Of a DNA stretch of 64,000 nt, positions 9,564 to 19,449 are shown piece after piece. The notes under the pieces were generated by a model. That model did not search any database. It was given only the letters and a program-made list of their open reading frames with translations, and was not told the DNA's origin. Source of the DNA: Liolophura sinensis (taxonomy: Eukaryota > Mollusca > Polyplacophora > Chitonida > Chitonidae); assembly GCF_032854445.1 (NCBI RefSeq), contig NC_088297.1:25369127-25433126 (forward strand), written 5' to 3'. The translations under genes and the position numbers were made by a program. How positions within the stretch are numbered: position 1 is the first letter of the stretch; each line of letters starts with the position of its first letter.

Positions 9564-12545
9564 GAATCAACGCTGGGATATTCCCCTCGTGTTACTGTGC
9601 TCTATATGTGTGCCAACCCTGATCTCAGTATGTACACACCGAATCAACACTGGAATATTCCCCTCATGTTGCTGTGCTCTATATGTGTGCCAACCTTGAT
9701 CTCAGTATGTACACACGAAATCAACGCTGGAATATTCCCCTCATGTTACTGTGCTCTATTTGTGTGCCAACCCTGATCTCAGTATGGACACATGGAATCA
9801 ACACTGGAATATTCCCCTCATGTTACTGTGCTCTATATGTGTGCCAACCCTGATCTCAATATGTACACACCAAATCAACGCTGGAATATTCCCCCCATGT
9901 TACTGTGCTCTATATGTGTGCCAACCCTGATCTCGGTATGTACACACCAAATCAACGCTGGAATATTCCCCTCATGTTACTGTGCTCTATACGTGTGCCA
10001 ACCCTGATCTCAGTATGTACACACCAAATCAACACTGGAATATTCCCCTCATGTTACTGTGCTCTATATGTGTGCCAACCCTGATCTCAGTATGTACGCA
10101 CCAAATCAACGCTGGAATATTCCCCTCATGTTACTGTGCTCTATATGTGTGCCAACCCTGATCTCAGTATGTACACATGGAATCAACACTGGAATATTCC
10201 CCTCATGTTACTGTGCTCTATATGTGTGCCAACCCTGATCTCAGTATGTACACACCAAATCAACGCTGGAATATTCCCCTCATGTTACTGTGCTCTATAT
10301 GTGTGCCAACCCTGATCTCAGTATGTACACATGGAATCAACACTGGAATATTCCCCTCATGTTACTGTGCTCTATATGTGTGCCAACCCTGATCTCAGTA
10401 TGTACACACCAAATCAACGCTGGAATATTCCCCTCATGTTACTGTGCTCTATATGTGTGCCAACCCTGATCTCAGTACGTACACATGGAATCAACACTGG
10501 AATATTCCCCTCATGTTACTGTGCTCTATATGTGTGCCAACCCTGATCTCAGTATATACACACCAAATCAACGCTGGAATATTCCCCTCATGTTACTGTG
10601 CTCTATATGTGTGCCAACCCTGATCTCAGTATGTACACACGGAATCAACAATGGAAATTCCCACCATGTTACTGTGCTCTATACGTGTGCCAACCCTGAT
10701 CTCAGTATGTACACACCAAATCAACGCTGGAATATTCCCCTCGTGTTACTGTGTTTTATATGTGTGCCAACCCTGATCTCAGTATGTACACACCAAATCA
10801 ACGCTGGAATATTCCCCTCATGTTACTGTGCTCTATATGTGTGCCAACCCTGATCTCAGTATGTACACACGGAATCAACGATGGAAATTCCCCCCATGTT
10901 ACTGTGCTCTATACGTGTTCCAACTCTGATCTCAATATGTACACACGGAATCAACGCTGGGATATTCTCCTCATGTTACTGTGCTCTATATGTGTGCCAA
11001 CCCTGATCTCAGTATGTACACACCGAATCAACGCTGGAATATTCCCCTCATGTTATTGTGCCCTACATGTGTGCCAACCTTGATCTCAGTATGTACACAC
11101 AGAATCAACGATGGAATATTCCCCTTGTGTTATTGTGCTCTATATGTGTGCCAACCCTGATCTCAGTATGTACACACCAAATCAACGCTGGAATATTGCC
11201 CTCATGTAACTGTGTTCTATATGTGTGCCAACCCTGATCTCAGTATGTACACACCGAATCAACGCTGGAATATTCCCCTCATGTTACTGCGCTCTACATG
11301 TGTGCCAACCCTGATCTCAGTATGTACACACTGAATCAACGCTGGAATATTCCCCTCATGTTACTGTGCTCTGTATGTGTGCCAACCTTGATCTCAGTAT
11401 GTGCACACCGAATCAACGCTGTAATATTCCCCTCATGTTACTGTGTTCTGTATGTGTGCCAACCCTGATCTCAGTATGTACACACCGAATCAACGCTGGA
11501 ATATTCCCCTCATGTTACTGTGCTCTGTATGTGTGCCAACCCTGATCTCAGTATGTACACACCAAATCAACGCTGGAATATTCCCCTCATGTTACTGTGT
11601 TCTATATGTGTGCCAACCCTGATCTCAGTATGTACACACGGAATCAATGCTGGGATATTCCCCTCATGTTACTGTGCTCTACATGTGTGCCATCCCTGAT
11701 CTCAGTATGTACACACGGAATCAACGCTGGAATATTCCCCTCGTGTTACTGTGCTCTGTATGTGTGCCAACCCTGATCTCAGTATGTACACACCAAATCA
11801 ACGCTGGAAAATTCCCCTCGTGTTACTGTGCTCTATATGTGTGCCAACCCTGATCTCAGGATGTACACACCGAATCAACGCTGGAATATTCCCCTCATGT
11901 TACTGTGCTCTATATATGTGCCAACCCTGATCTCAGTATGTACGCACTGAATCAACGCTGGGATATTCCCCTCATGTTACTGTGCTCTATATGTGTGCCA
12001 ACCCTGATCTCAGTACATACACACCAAATCAACGCTGGAATATTCCCCTCGTGTTACTGTGCTCTATATGTGTGCCAACCCTGATCTCAGGATGTACACA
12101 CCGAATCAACGCTGGAATATTCCCCTCATGTTACTGTGCTCTATATATGTGCCAACCCTGATCTCAGTATGTACACACTGAATCAACGCTGGGATATTCC
12201 CCTCATGTTACTGTGCTCTATATGTGTGCCAACCCTGATCTCAGTACATACACACCAAATCAACGCTGGAATATTCCCCTCATGGTACTGTGCTCTACAT
12301 GTGTGCCATCCCTGATCTCAGTATGTACACACCAAATCAACACTGGAATATTCCCCTCATGTTACTGTGCTCTATATGTGTTCCAACCCTGATCTCAGTA
12401 TGTACACATTGAATCAACGCTGGAATATTCCCCTCATGTTACTGTGCTCTACATGTCTGCCAACGTTGATCTCAGTATGCCCACACCGAATCAACGATGG
12501 AATATTCCCCTCATGTTATTGTGTTCTACATGTCTGCCAACCTTG
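9564..12545. repeat. 77-bp satellite array (about 39 copies) with 154-bp dimers
   Basis: The unit contains AATCAACGCTGGAATATTCC, CCTCATGTTACTGTGCTCTA and TGTGCCAACCCTGATCTCAG. Between about 10177 and 10640 units alternate ACATGGAATCAACACTGG and ACCAAATCAACGCTGG types, giving a 154-bp higher-order period (marker ATG at 10177, 10331, 10485). 77 is not a multiple of three, so apparent 71-122-codon frames are artefacts. Divergence rises toward 12.5 kb. Confidence 0.96.
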
Positions 12546-12650
12546 ATAGTATTTTGTTTAACATTGCTTTCTGTGTTATTGGACGCCAAAACCAATGCTC
12601 ACCGTACAACATAAGCTTTGCCTGTACTTTGCACCGGCAAGCTAAATATT
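12546..12650. repeat. Flank shared with the single copy at 27.5-27.7 kb
   Basis: TTTAACATTGCTTTCTGTG and TTATTGGACGCC plus ACATAAGCT recur in the same order at 27610-27672, right after a lone 77-bp-type unit. The 77-bp repeat is therefore part of a larger dispersed element. Confidence 0.65.
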
Positions 12651-12719
12651 CACTTATATCTGGAGTGAAGGCAGGCATGTACATGTATCAACGCTTGGGA
12701 ATGTACACCTGTGCGTTAC

Positions 12720-12950
12720 CTGTGAAACGTCGACATCCACCGAGGATAATAAGCCCTTAGAAGTCTCTAACATCCTCTCCATGTCGTCAGCTTGTATTTG
12801 GAGGTTTTTGACATCAGTATTACCCTCATCACTCCATTATGAGTAGCGGGTGCTTATATCTTCTAAGCCCTTCAGCTTCCACATATTCAAAGCCTCTAAA
12901 GCTGCACAAAATGCTCTTTCCACATCTTGGCTATTTAGATTCTGATTATC
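12720..12950 (-). pseudogene. TRIM-type coiled-coil exon with one in-frame stop
   Basis: A strong acceptor (TTGTTTTGCTGTTTGGCAG before 12950) and a donor (GTAACG after 12720) bound exactly 231 nt, 77 codons in phase 0, matching the phase-0 ends of the upstream TRIM exons at 14691-14786. The sequence begins DNQNLNSQDVERAFCAALEA and continues into IQADDMERMLETSK, a heptad-like, charged pattern expected for the coiled coil after B-box 2. Codon 38 (12837-12839) is TAA in this frame. Either the gene copy is dead, the protein ends here, or one base is wrong. No C-terminal domain was found downstream; the 77-bp satellite begins 175 bp on. Confidence 0.65.
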
Positions 12951-13077
12951 CTGCCAAACAGCAAAACAAGAATGAAATCTTCATGATCAGCCTGTCATAT
13001 GTGAAATTTGTCTGTCACAGCCCCTGGGTAATAACAAGGCATAGCAGACATGACCCTGTGGAATAGAAATCTGTTTG

Positions 13078-13735
13078 TCTCATCTGATATGCCTCTCATA
13101 TTTGATGTCAGTCACACCTGAGAGGTCAGCCTGTCATATCTGAGGTCTGTCAGTCACATCTGAGGTCAACATGTCACATCTGAGGTCTGTCAGTCACATC
13201 TGAGGTCAGCCTGTCATATCTGATGTCTGTCAGTCACATCTGAGGTCAACCTGTAATATTTGATGTCTGTCTGTCCCATCTGAGGTCAGCCTGTCATATC
13301 TGATGTCAGTCTCATCTGAAGTCAGCCTGTAATATCCTTTGATATCTGAAGTCAGGTTGTCACATCTGATGTCTGCATCTCACATCTGAGATCAGCCTCT
13401 CATACCCTATTTCTGTCAGTCACATATCACAGGTCGGCCTGTGATATCTGATGTCTGCCAGTCACATCTGAGGTCAGTTTGTCACGTCTGAGGTCCGCCT
13501 GTCATCTCAGGTCAGCCTTTCACATCTGAAGTCAGCTTATCACATATGAGGTCAGCTTATCACATCTGAGGTCAGCCTGTCATATCCAAGACCTGTCTGT
13601 CACATCTGAAGTCAGCTTGGCACGTTCGATGTCTGCCTCTCACACCTGATGCCTGCTGGTCAGATCTGGGATCAACCTCTCACATTCAAGATTTATATGT
13701 CAAATCTGAGGCTTGTTTGTCACATTTGATGAGGT
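13078..13735. repeat. Degenerate 20-bp minisatellite, first block
   Basis: Irregular repeats of GTCAGCCTGTCACATCTGAG with TGATGTCTGTCAGTCACATC variants. It continues at 14250-14665 on the other side of a RING cluster, so the RING sequence sits inside a once continuous array, or the array grew around it. It lies in the TRIM locus intron between the 14.7-kb and 12.9-kb exons. Confidence 0.85.
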
Positions 13736-14245
13736 TTCCAGAATGTTTCCACACATATAGGACAAGTGAGATCCCGACATACAGGACATGAGATGATCTG
13801 ATGAATGTCCCCATTCCCTGTGCTGCTGGAGGCCTCTTCCCTCTGCCCAGACTTAGACTTGTCAGCATACCAACCAATACATTCCCTGCAAAAACTGTGT
13901 TGGCAGGGCAACACTACAGGTTCCCTAGACATGAGATGACATACAGGACATGAGATGATCTGATGAATGTCCCCATTCCCCATTCCCCATGCTGCTGGAG
14001 GCCTCATCCCTCTGTCCAGACTTGGACTTGTCAGCATACATACCAATACATTCCCTGCAAAAACTGTGTTGGCAGGGCAACACTACAGGTTCCCTAGACA
14101 TGAGATGACATACAGGACATGAGATGATCTGATGAATGTCCCCATTCCCTGTGCTGCTGGAGGCCTCTTCCCTCTGTCCAGACTTAGACTTGTCAGCATA
14201 CCAACCAATACATTCCCTGGAAAAACTGTGCTGGCAGGGCAACAC
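13725..14245 (-). pseudogene. Three orphan RING modules inside the 20-bp minisatellite
   Basis: Three RING cores ([12 protein letters not shown]-type, at about 13885, 14050 and 14210) are fused head to tail on the minus strand with linker [14 protein letters not shown]. Two carry the short joint [20 protein letters not shown], which lacks the usual [11 protein letters not shown] segment. There is no start codon context, B-box or splice site. These look like displaced fragments of the main RING array at 16.2-21.7 kb, stranded in an intron. Confidence 0.75.
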
Positions 14246-14249
14246 TACA

Positions 14250-14665
14250 TCTGATGTCTGTTAGTCAGATCTGGGATAACCCTGTCACATCCAAGATCTG
14301 TCTGTCACATCTGAGATCTGCTAGTCACATTTGAGGATGGCATGTTACATGTATACCTGCCTTTTACTTCTCAGGTCAGTCTGTCACATTTGATGTCAGA
14401 CTGTCACATCTGAAGTTGATCTGTCACATCTAAGGTTGGCCTGTCACATCTGAGGTCATTCTGTCACATCTGAGATTAGTCTGTCACATCTGAGGTCATC
14501 AGGCCTCATCTGAAATTGACATATCACATCTGGCGACGGCATGTCACATCTGATGTAAGCCTGTCACATCTAAGGTTGGACTGTCACAACTGAGGTCGGC
14601 ATTGACCTGTCACATATAAACTTGGCCTGTCACATATGAGGTCAGCCTATCACATCAGCAGTAGA
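14250..14665. repeat. Degenerate 20-bp minisatellite, second block
   Basis: Same GTCACATCTGAGGTCAGCCT family as 13078-13735, more diverged, ending about 30 bp before the donor of the coiled-coil exon at 14691. Confidence 0.82.
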
Positions 14666-14690
14666 CTGAGAAAATGTCATAAATCCAAAC

Positions 14691-14786
14691 CTGTATCTTA
14701 TAGTGTAGCTTCATAAATCCTGACAGTGATTCTTCAATTTGCTTCAAGACTTCCTCCAGTTCACTAGTCTTGGTCACAACAGCTGG
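14691..14786 (-). CDS. TRIM-type protein, first coiled-coil exon (exon 2 of the model)
   Basis: The exon is 96 nt, 32 codons in phase 0, from acceptor CATTACAG (before 14786) to donor GTTTGG (after 14691). It encodes PAVVTKTSELEEVLKQIEES then LSGFMKLHYKIQ, an amphipathic segment that fits the start of the coiled coil following B-box 2. It is the last and only complete member of the 92-bp array 14787-16000: each array unit repeats the acceptor and the first about 70 nt of this exon but diverges where this one reads GGATTTATGAAG. The donor GTTTGG is weak. I infer it joins upstream to the exon ending at 16191 and downstream to 12950. Confidence 0.62.
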
Positions 14787-16000
14787 CTGTAATGAAAAAT
14801 GTGAAGAGATGCTGACAGTGATTCTTCAATTTGCTTCAAGACTTCCTCCAGTTCACTAGTCTTGGTCACAACAGCTGACTATAATGAAAAATGTGAAGAG
14901 ATGCTGACAGTGATTCTTCAATTTGCTTCAAGACTCCCTCCAGTTCACTAGTCTTGGTCACAACAGCTGGCTATAATGAAAAATGTGAAGAGATGCTGAC
15001 AGTGATTCTTCAATTTGCTTCAAGACTTCCTCCAGTTCACTAGTCTTGGTCACAACAGCTGGCTGTAATGAAAAATGTGAAGAGATGCTGACAGTGATTC
15101 TTCAATTTTCTTCAAGACTTCCTCCAGTTCACTAGTCTTGGTCACAACAGCTGGCTGTAATGAAAAATGTGAAGAGATGCTGACAGTGATACTTCAATTT
15201 TCTTCAAGACTTCCTCCAGTTCACTAGTCTTGGTCACAACAGCTGGCTGTAATGAAAAATGTGAAGAGATGCTGACAGTGATACTTCAATTTGCTTCAAG
15301 ACTTCCTCCAGTTCACTAGTCTTGGTCACAACAACTGGCTGTAATGAAAAATGTGAAGAGATGCTGACAGTGATTCTTCAATTTTCTTCAAGACTTCCTC
15401 CAGTTCACTAGTCTTGGTCACAACAGCTGGCTGGAATGAAAAATGTGAAGAGATGCTGACAGTGATACTTCAATTTGCTTCAAGACTTCCTCCAGTCCAC
15501 TAGTCTTGGTCACAGCAGCTGGCTGTAATGAAAAATGTGAAGAGATGCTGACAGTGATTCTTCAGTTTTCTTCAAGACTTCCTCTAGTTCACTAGTCTTG
15601 GTCACAACAGCTGGCTGTAATGAAAAATGCGAAGAGATGCTGACAGTGATTCTTCAATTTGCTTCAAGACTTCCTCCAGTTCACTAGTCTTGGTCACAAC
15701 AGCTGGCTGTAATGAAAAAATGTGAAGAGATGCTGACAGTGATTCTTCAATTTTCTTCAAGACTTCCTCTAGTTCACTAGTCTTGGTCACAACAGCTGGC
15801 TGTAATGAATTAACATGAAGATATGCTGACAATGGTTCTTCAATTTGCTTCAAGACTTCCTCCAGTTCACTAGTCTTGGTTACAACAGTTGACTGTAATG
15901 AAAAATGTGAAGAGATGATGACAGTGATTCTTCAATTTGCTTCAAGACTTCCTCCAGTTCACTAGTCTTGGTCACAACAGCTGGCTGTAATGAAAAACAT
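14787..16000 (-). repeat. 92-bp array built from an intron-exon border (about 13 copies)
   Basis: Each unit, read on the minus strand, contains the 3' splice site TTTTTCATTACAG followed by coding-like CCAGCTGTTGTGACCAAGAC through TTGAAGAATCACTGTCAGCA. So every unit carries an acceptor and the beginning of the coiled-coil exon. A few adjacent units are 93 bp and run together in frame (15602-15853). The array fills the intron just upstream of the true exon. Confidence 0.9.
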
Positions 16001-16190
16001 GAAGACCAGTTAACCAGAACCTTATAGTCCCCTACCAAGAAAGACGGAGTACTTTTGTCACAAAATTGGTGTGTCGGTTACATCTGCATTATTTATGATA
16101 TTATAGTCTTTATTAATTGCATAATGAGGGATATGATTTCAGAATTACTTCAAGATCACATGGCCAATTGATCTTAGAGCTATACCTTAC

Positions 16191-16691
16191 CTTGTCTATG
16201 TCTACTGCAGACTGGATATCTCGCACAACATTCCCAGGATGCTTCACCACACAGCCGACACACATCACTGCTTGGCAAGGCTCACAGTACATACAGATTG
16301 GCTGATGGTACCTAGTACATGCTGATTTATGTTTCCATTCCTTGTCTGTTTTCGTTTGAGCCTCTGGTGCTTTCTGAGCCAAGTACTCTTGTGCAGAAAT
16401 CACACTGCGATGTTTAAATCCACCTCTCATGGGATGATAAGAAGCCAGACAGACCTTGCAGTAGAGCATACAGAAGGTTGTACAAAACTTGATGGCTTCT
16501 GCCTGATTGTTTTCCTCACAGGCAGAACAATATGGGATGTCATCCTCAACCTTTACAGCAGAAGAGAACTTCTCCACAGCATCTGCCAGATGAAAGTTGG
16601 GAGGCAGGCCAGCCACACCTTCTCTCCCCAGACTAGTCGGTGCCCGACACACAGGGCATGCTATCAGTTGATGCACGTCCCCATTCCCCAT
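16191..16691 (-). CDS. TRIM-type RING/B-box exon, downstream copy (B)
   Basis: The exon ends at 16191 with GACAAG then donor GTAAGG. It reads back through B-box 2 (SACTRYHQPICMYCEPCQAV then MCVGCVVKH), B-box 1 ([19 protein letters not shown] and CMLYCKVCLASYH) and the last Cys pair of a RING ([11 protein letters not shown]). B-box proteins of this type recruit partners and assemble through a following coiled coil; the RING binds E2 enzymes. The B-box part is intact here, whereas the copy at 22648-23689 has a one-base insertion. Upstream, the nearest RING (about 16746) is out of frame because of a 4-nt deletion near 16711, so the 5' limit given is only the first in-frame methionine; no independent start is evident. 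Confidence 0.6.
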
Positions 16692-19449
16692 GCTTCTGGA
16701 GGCCTCATCCGTCCAGACTTATACTTGTCAGCATACAAACCAATACATTCCCTGCAAAAACTGTGCTGTCAAGGCAACACTACAGGTTTGTGGAATGTTT
16801 CCACACATATAGGACAAGTGAGATCCCGACATACAGGACATGAGATGATCTGATGAATGTCCCCATTCCCTGTGCTGCTGGAGGCCTCATCCCTCTGTCC
16901 AGACTTAGACTTGTCAGCATACAAACCAATACATTCCCTGCAAAAACTGTGTTGGCAGGGCAACACTACAGGTTTGTGGAATGTTTCCACACATATAGGA
17001 CAAGTGAGATCCCGACATACAGGACAGGACTGCACCTGATGCAGTAGAGCATACAGAAGGTTGTACAAAACTTGATGGCTTCTGCCTGATTGTTTTCCTC
17101 ACAGGCAGAACAATATGGGATGTCATCCTCAACCTTTACAGCAGAAGAGAACTTCTCCACAACATCTGCCAGATGAAAGTTGGGAGGCAGGCCAGCCACA
17201 CCTTCTCTCCCCAGACTAGTCGGTGCCCGACACACAGGGCATGCTATCAGTTGATGCACGTCCCCATTCCCCATGCTTCTGGAGGCCTCATCCGTCCAGG
17301 CTTATACTTGTCAGCATACAAACCAATACATTCCCTGCAAAAACTGTGCTGTCAAGGCAACACTACAGGTTTGTGGAATGTTTCCACACATATAGGACAA
17401 GTGAGATCCCGACATACAGGACATGAGATGATCTGATGAATGTCCCCATTCCCTGTGCTGCTGGAGGCCTCATCCCTCTGTCCAGACTTAGACTTGTCAG
17501 CATACAAACCAATACATTCCCTGCAAAAACTGTGTTGGCAGGGCAACACTACAGGTTTGTGGAATGTTTCCACACATATAGGACAAGTGAGATCCCGACA
17601 TACAGGACAGGACTGCACCTGATGCAGTAGAGCATACAGAAGGTTGTACAAAACTTGATGGCTTCTGCCTGATTGTTTTCCTCACAGGCAGAACAATATG
17701 GGATGTCATCCTCAACCTTTACAGCAGAAGAGAACTTCTCCACAACATCTGCCAGATGAAAGTTGGGAGGCAGGCCAGCCACACCTTCTCTCCCCAGACT
17801 AGTCGGTGCCCGACACACAGGGCATGCTATCAGTTGATGCACGTCCCCATTCCCCATGCTTCTGGAGGCCTCATCCGTCCAGGCTTATACTTGTCAGCAT
17901 ACAAACCAATACATTCCCTGCAAAAACTGTGCTGTCAAGGCAACACTACAGGTTTGTGGAATGTTTCCACACATATAGGACAAGTGAGATCCCGACATAC
18001 AGGACATGAGATGATCTGATGAATGTCCCCATTCCCTGTGCTGCTGGAGGCCTCATCCCTCTGTCCAGACTTAGACTTGTCAGCATACAAACCAATACAT
18101 TCCCTGCAAAAACTGTGTTGGCAAGGCAACACTACAGGTTTGTGGAATGTTTCCACACATATAGGACAAGTGAGATCCCGACATACAGGACAGGACTGCA
18201 CCTGATGCAGTAGAGCATACAGAAGGTTGTACAAAACTTGATGGCTTCTGCCTGATTGTTTTCCTCACAGGCAGAACAATATGGGATGTCATCCTCAACC
18301 TTTACAGCAGAAGAGAACTTCTCCACAACATCTGCCAGATGAAAGTTGGGAGGCAGGCCAGCCACACCTTCTCTCCCCAGACTAGTCGGTGCCCGACACA
18401 CAGGGCATGCTATCAGTTGATGCACGTCCCCATTCCCCATGCTTCTGGAGGCCTCATCCGTCAAGACTTATACTTGTCAGCATACAAACCAATACATTCC
18501 CTGCAAAATCTGTGCTGTCAAGGCAACACTACAGGTTTGTGGAATGTTTCCACACATATAGGACAAGTGAGATCCCGACATACAGGACATGAGATGATCT
18601 GATGAATGTCCCCATTCCCTGTGCTGCTGGAGGCCTCATCCCTCTGTCCAGACTTAGACTTGTCAGCATACAAACCAATACATTCCCTGCAAAAACTGTG
18701 TTGGCAGGGCAACACTACAGGTTTGTGGAATGTTTCCACACATATAGGACAAGTGAGATCCCGACATACAGGACAGGACTGCACCTGATGCAGGAGAGCA
18801 TACAGAAGGTTGTACAAAACTTGATGGCTTCTGCCTGATTGTTTTCCTCACAGGCAGAACAATATGGGATGTCATCCTCAACCTTTACAGCAGAAGAGAA
18901 CTTCTCCACAACATCTGCCAGATGAAAGTTGGGAGGCAGGCCAGCCACACCTTCTCTCCCCAGACTAGTCGGTGCCCGACACACAGGGCATGCTATCAGT
19001 TGATGCACGTCCCCATTCCCCATGCTTCTGGAGGCCTCATCCGTCCAGACTTATACTTGTCAGCATACAAACCAATACATTCCCTGCAAAACCTGTGCTG
19101 TGAAGGCAACACTACAGGTTTGTGGAATGTTTCCACACATATAGGACAAGTGAGATCCCGACACACAGGACATGAGATGACCTGAGGCAGGCAGGCCGGC
19201 CAGCCACACCTTCTCTCCCCAGACTAGTCGGTGCCCGACACACAGGGCATGCTATCAGCTGATGAACGTCCCCATTCCCCGTGCTGCTGGAGGCCTCATC
19301 CCTCTGTCCAGACTTAGACTTGTCAGCATACAAACCAATACATTCCCTGCAAAAACTGTGTTGGCATGGCAACACTACAGGTTTCCGGAATGTTTCCACA
19401 CATATAGGACAAGTGAGATCCCGACATACAGGACAGGACTGCACCTGAT
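16458..19449 (-). repeat. 583-bp tandem segmental repeats of RING/B-box-1 sequence
   Basis: The marker GCAGTAGAGCATACAGAAGG recurs at 16458, 17041, 17624 and 18207 and, with one change, at 18790, exactly 583 bp apart, then after 660 bp at 19450. Each unit holds two RING modules and half of B-box 1 and is almost identical to its neighbours. Units join out of frame: B-box 1 stops at CMLYC and runs into [11 protein letters not shown]. In the second RING of each 583-bp unit CATCCGTCTGTCCAG has become CATCCGTCCAG, a shared 4-nt loss that breaks the RING to B-box frame. I read these units as non-functional amplified DNA within the TRIM locus rather than exons. Confidence 0.88.

Noticed and set aside
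9792-11853. Series of 68-122-codon frames in the 77-bp array
   Set aside because: 77 bp shifts frame every unit; the frames end as soon as the register changes.
13078-14665. CRISPR-like array in the 20-bp repeats
   Set aside because: Repeats are degenerate, spacers are not unique, and the context is an animal genome.
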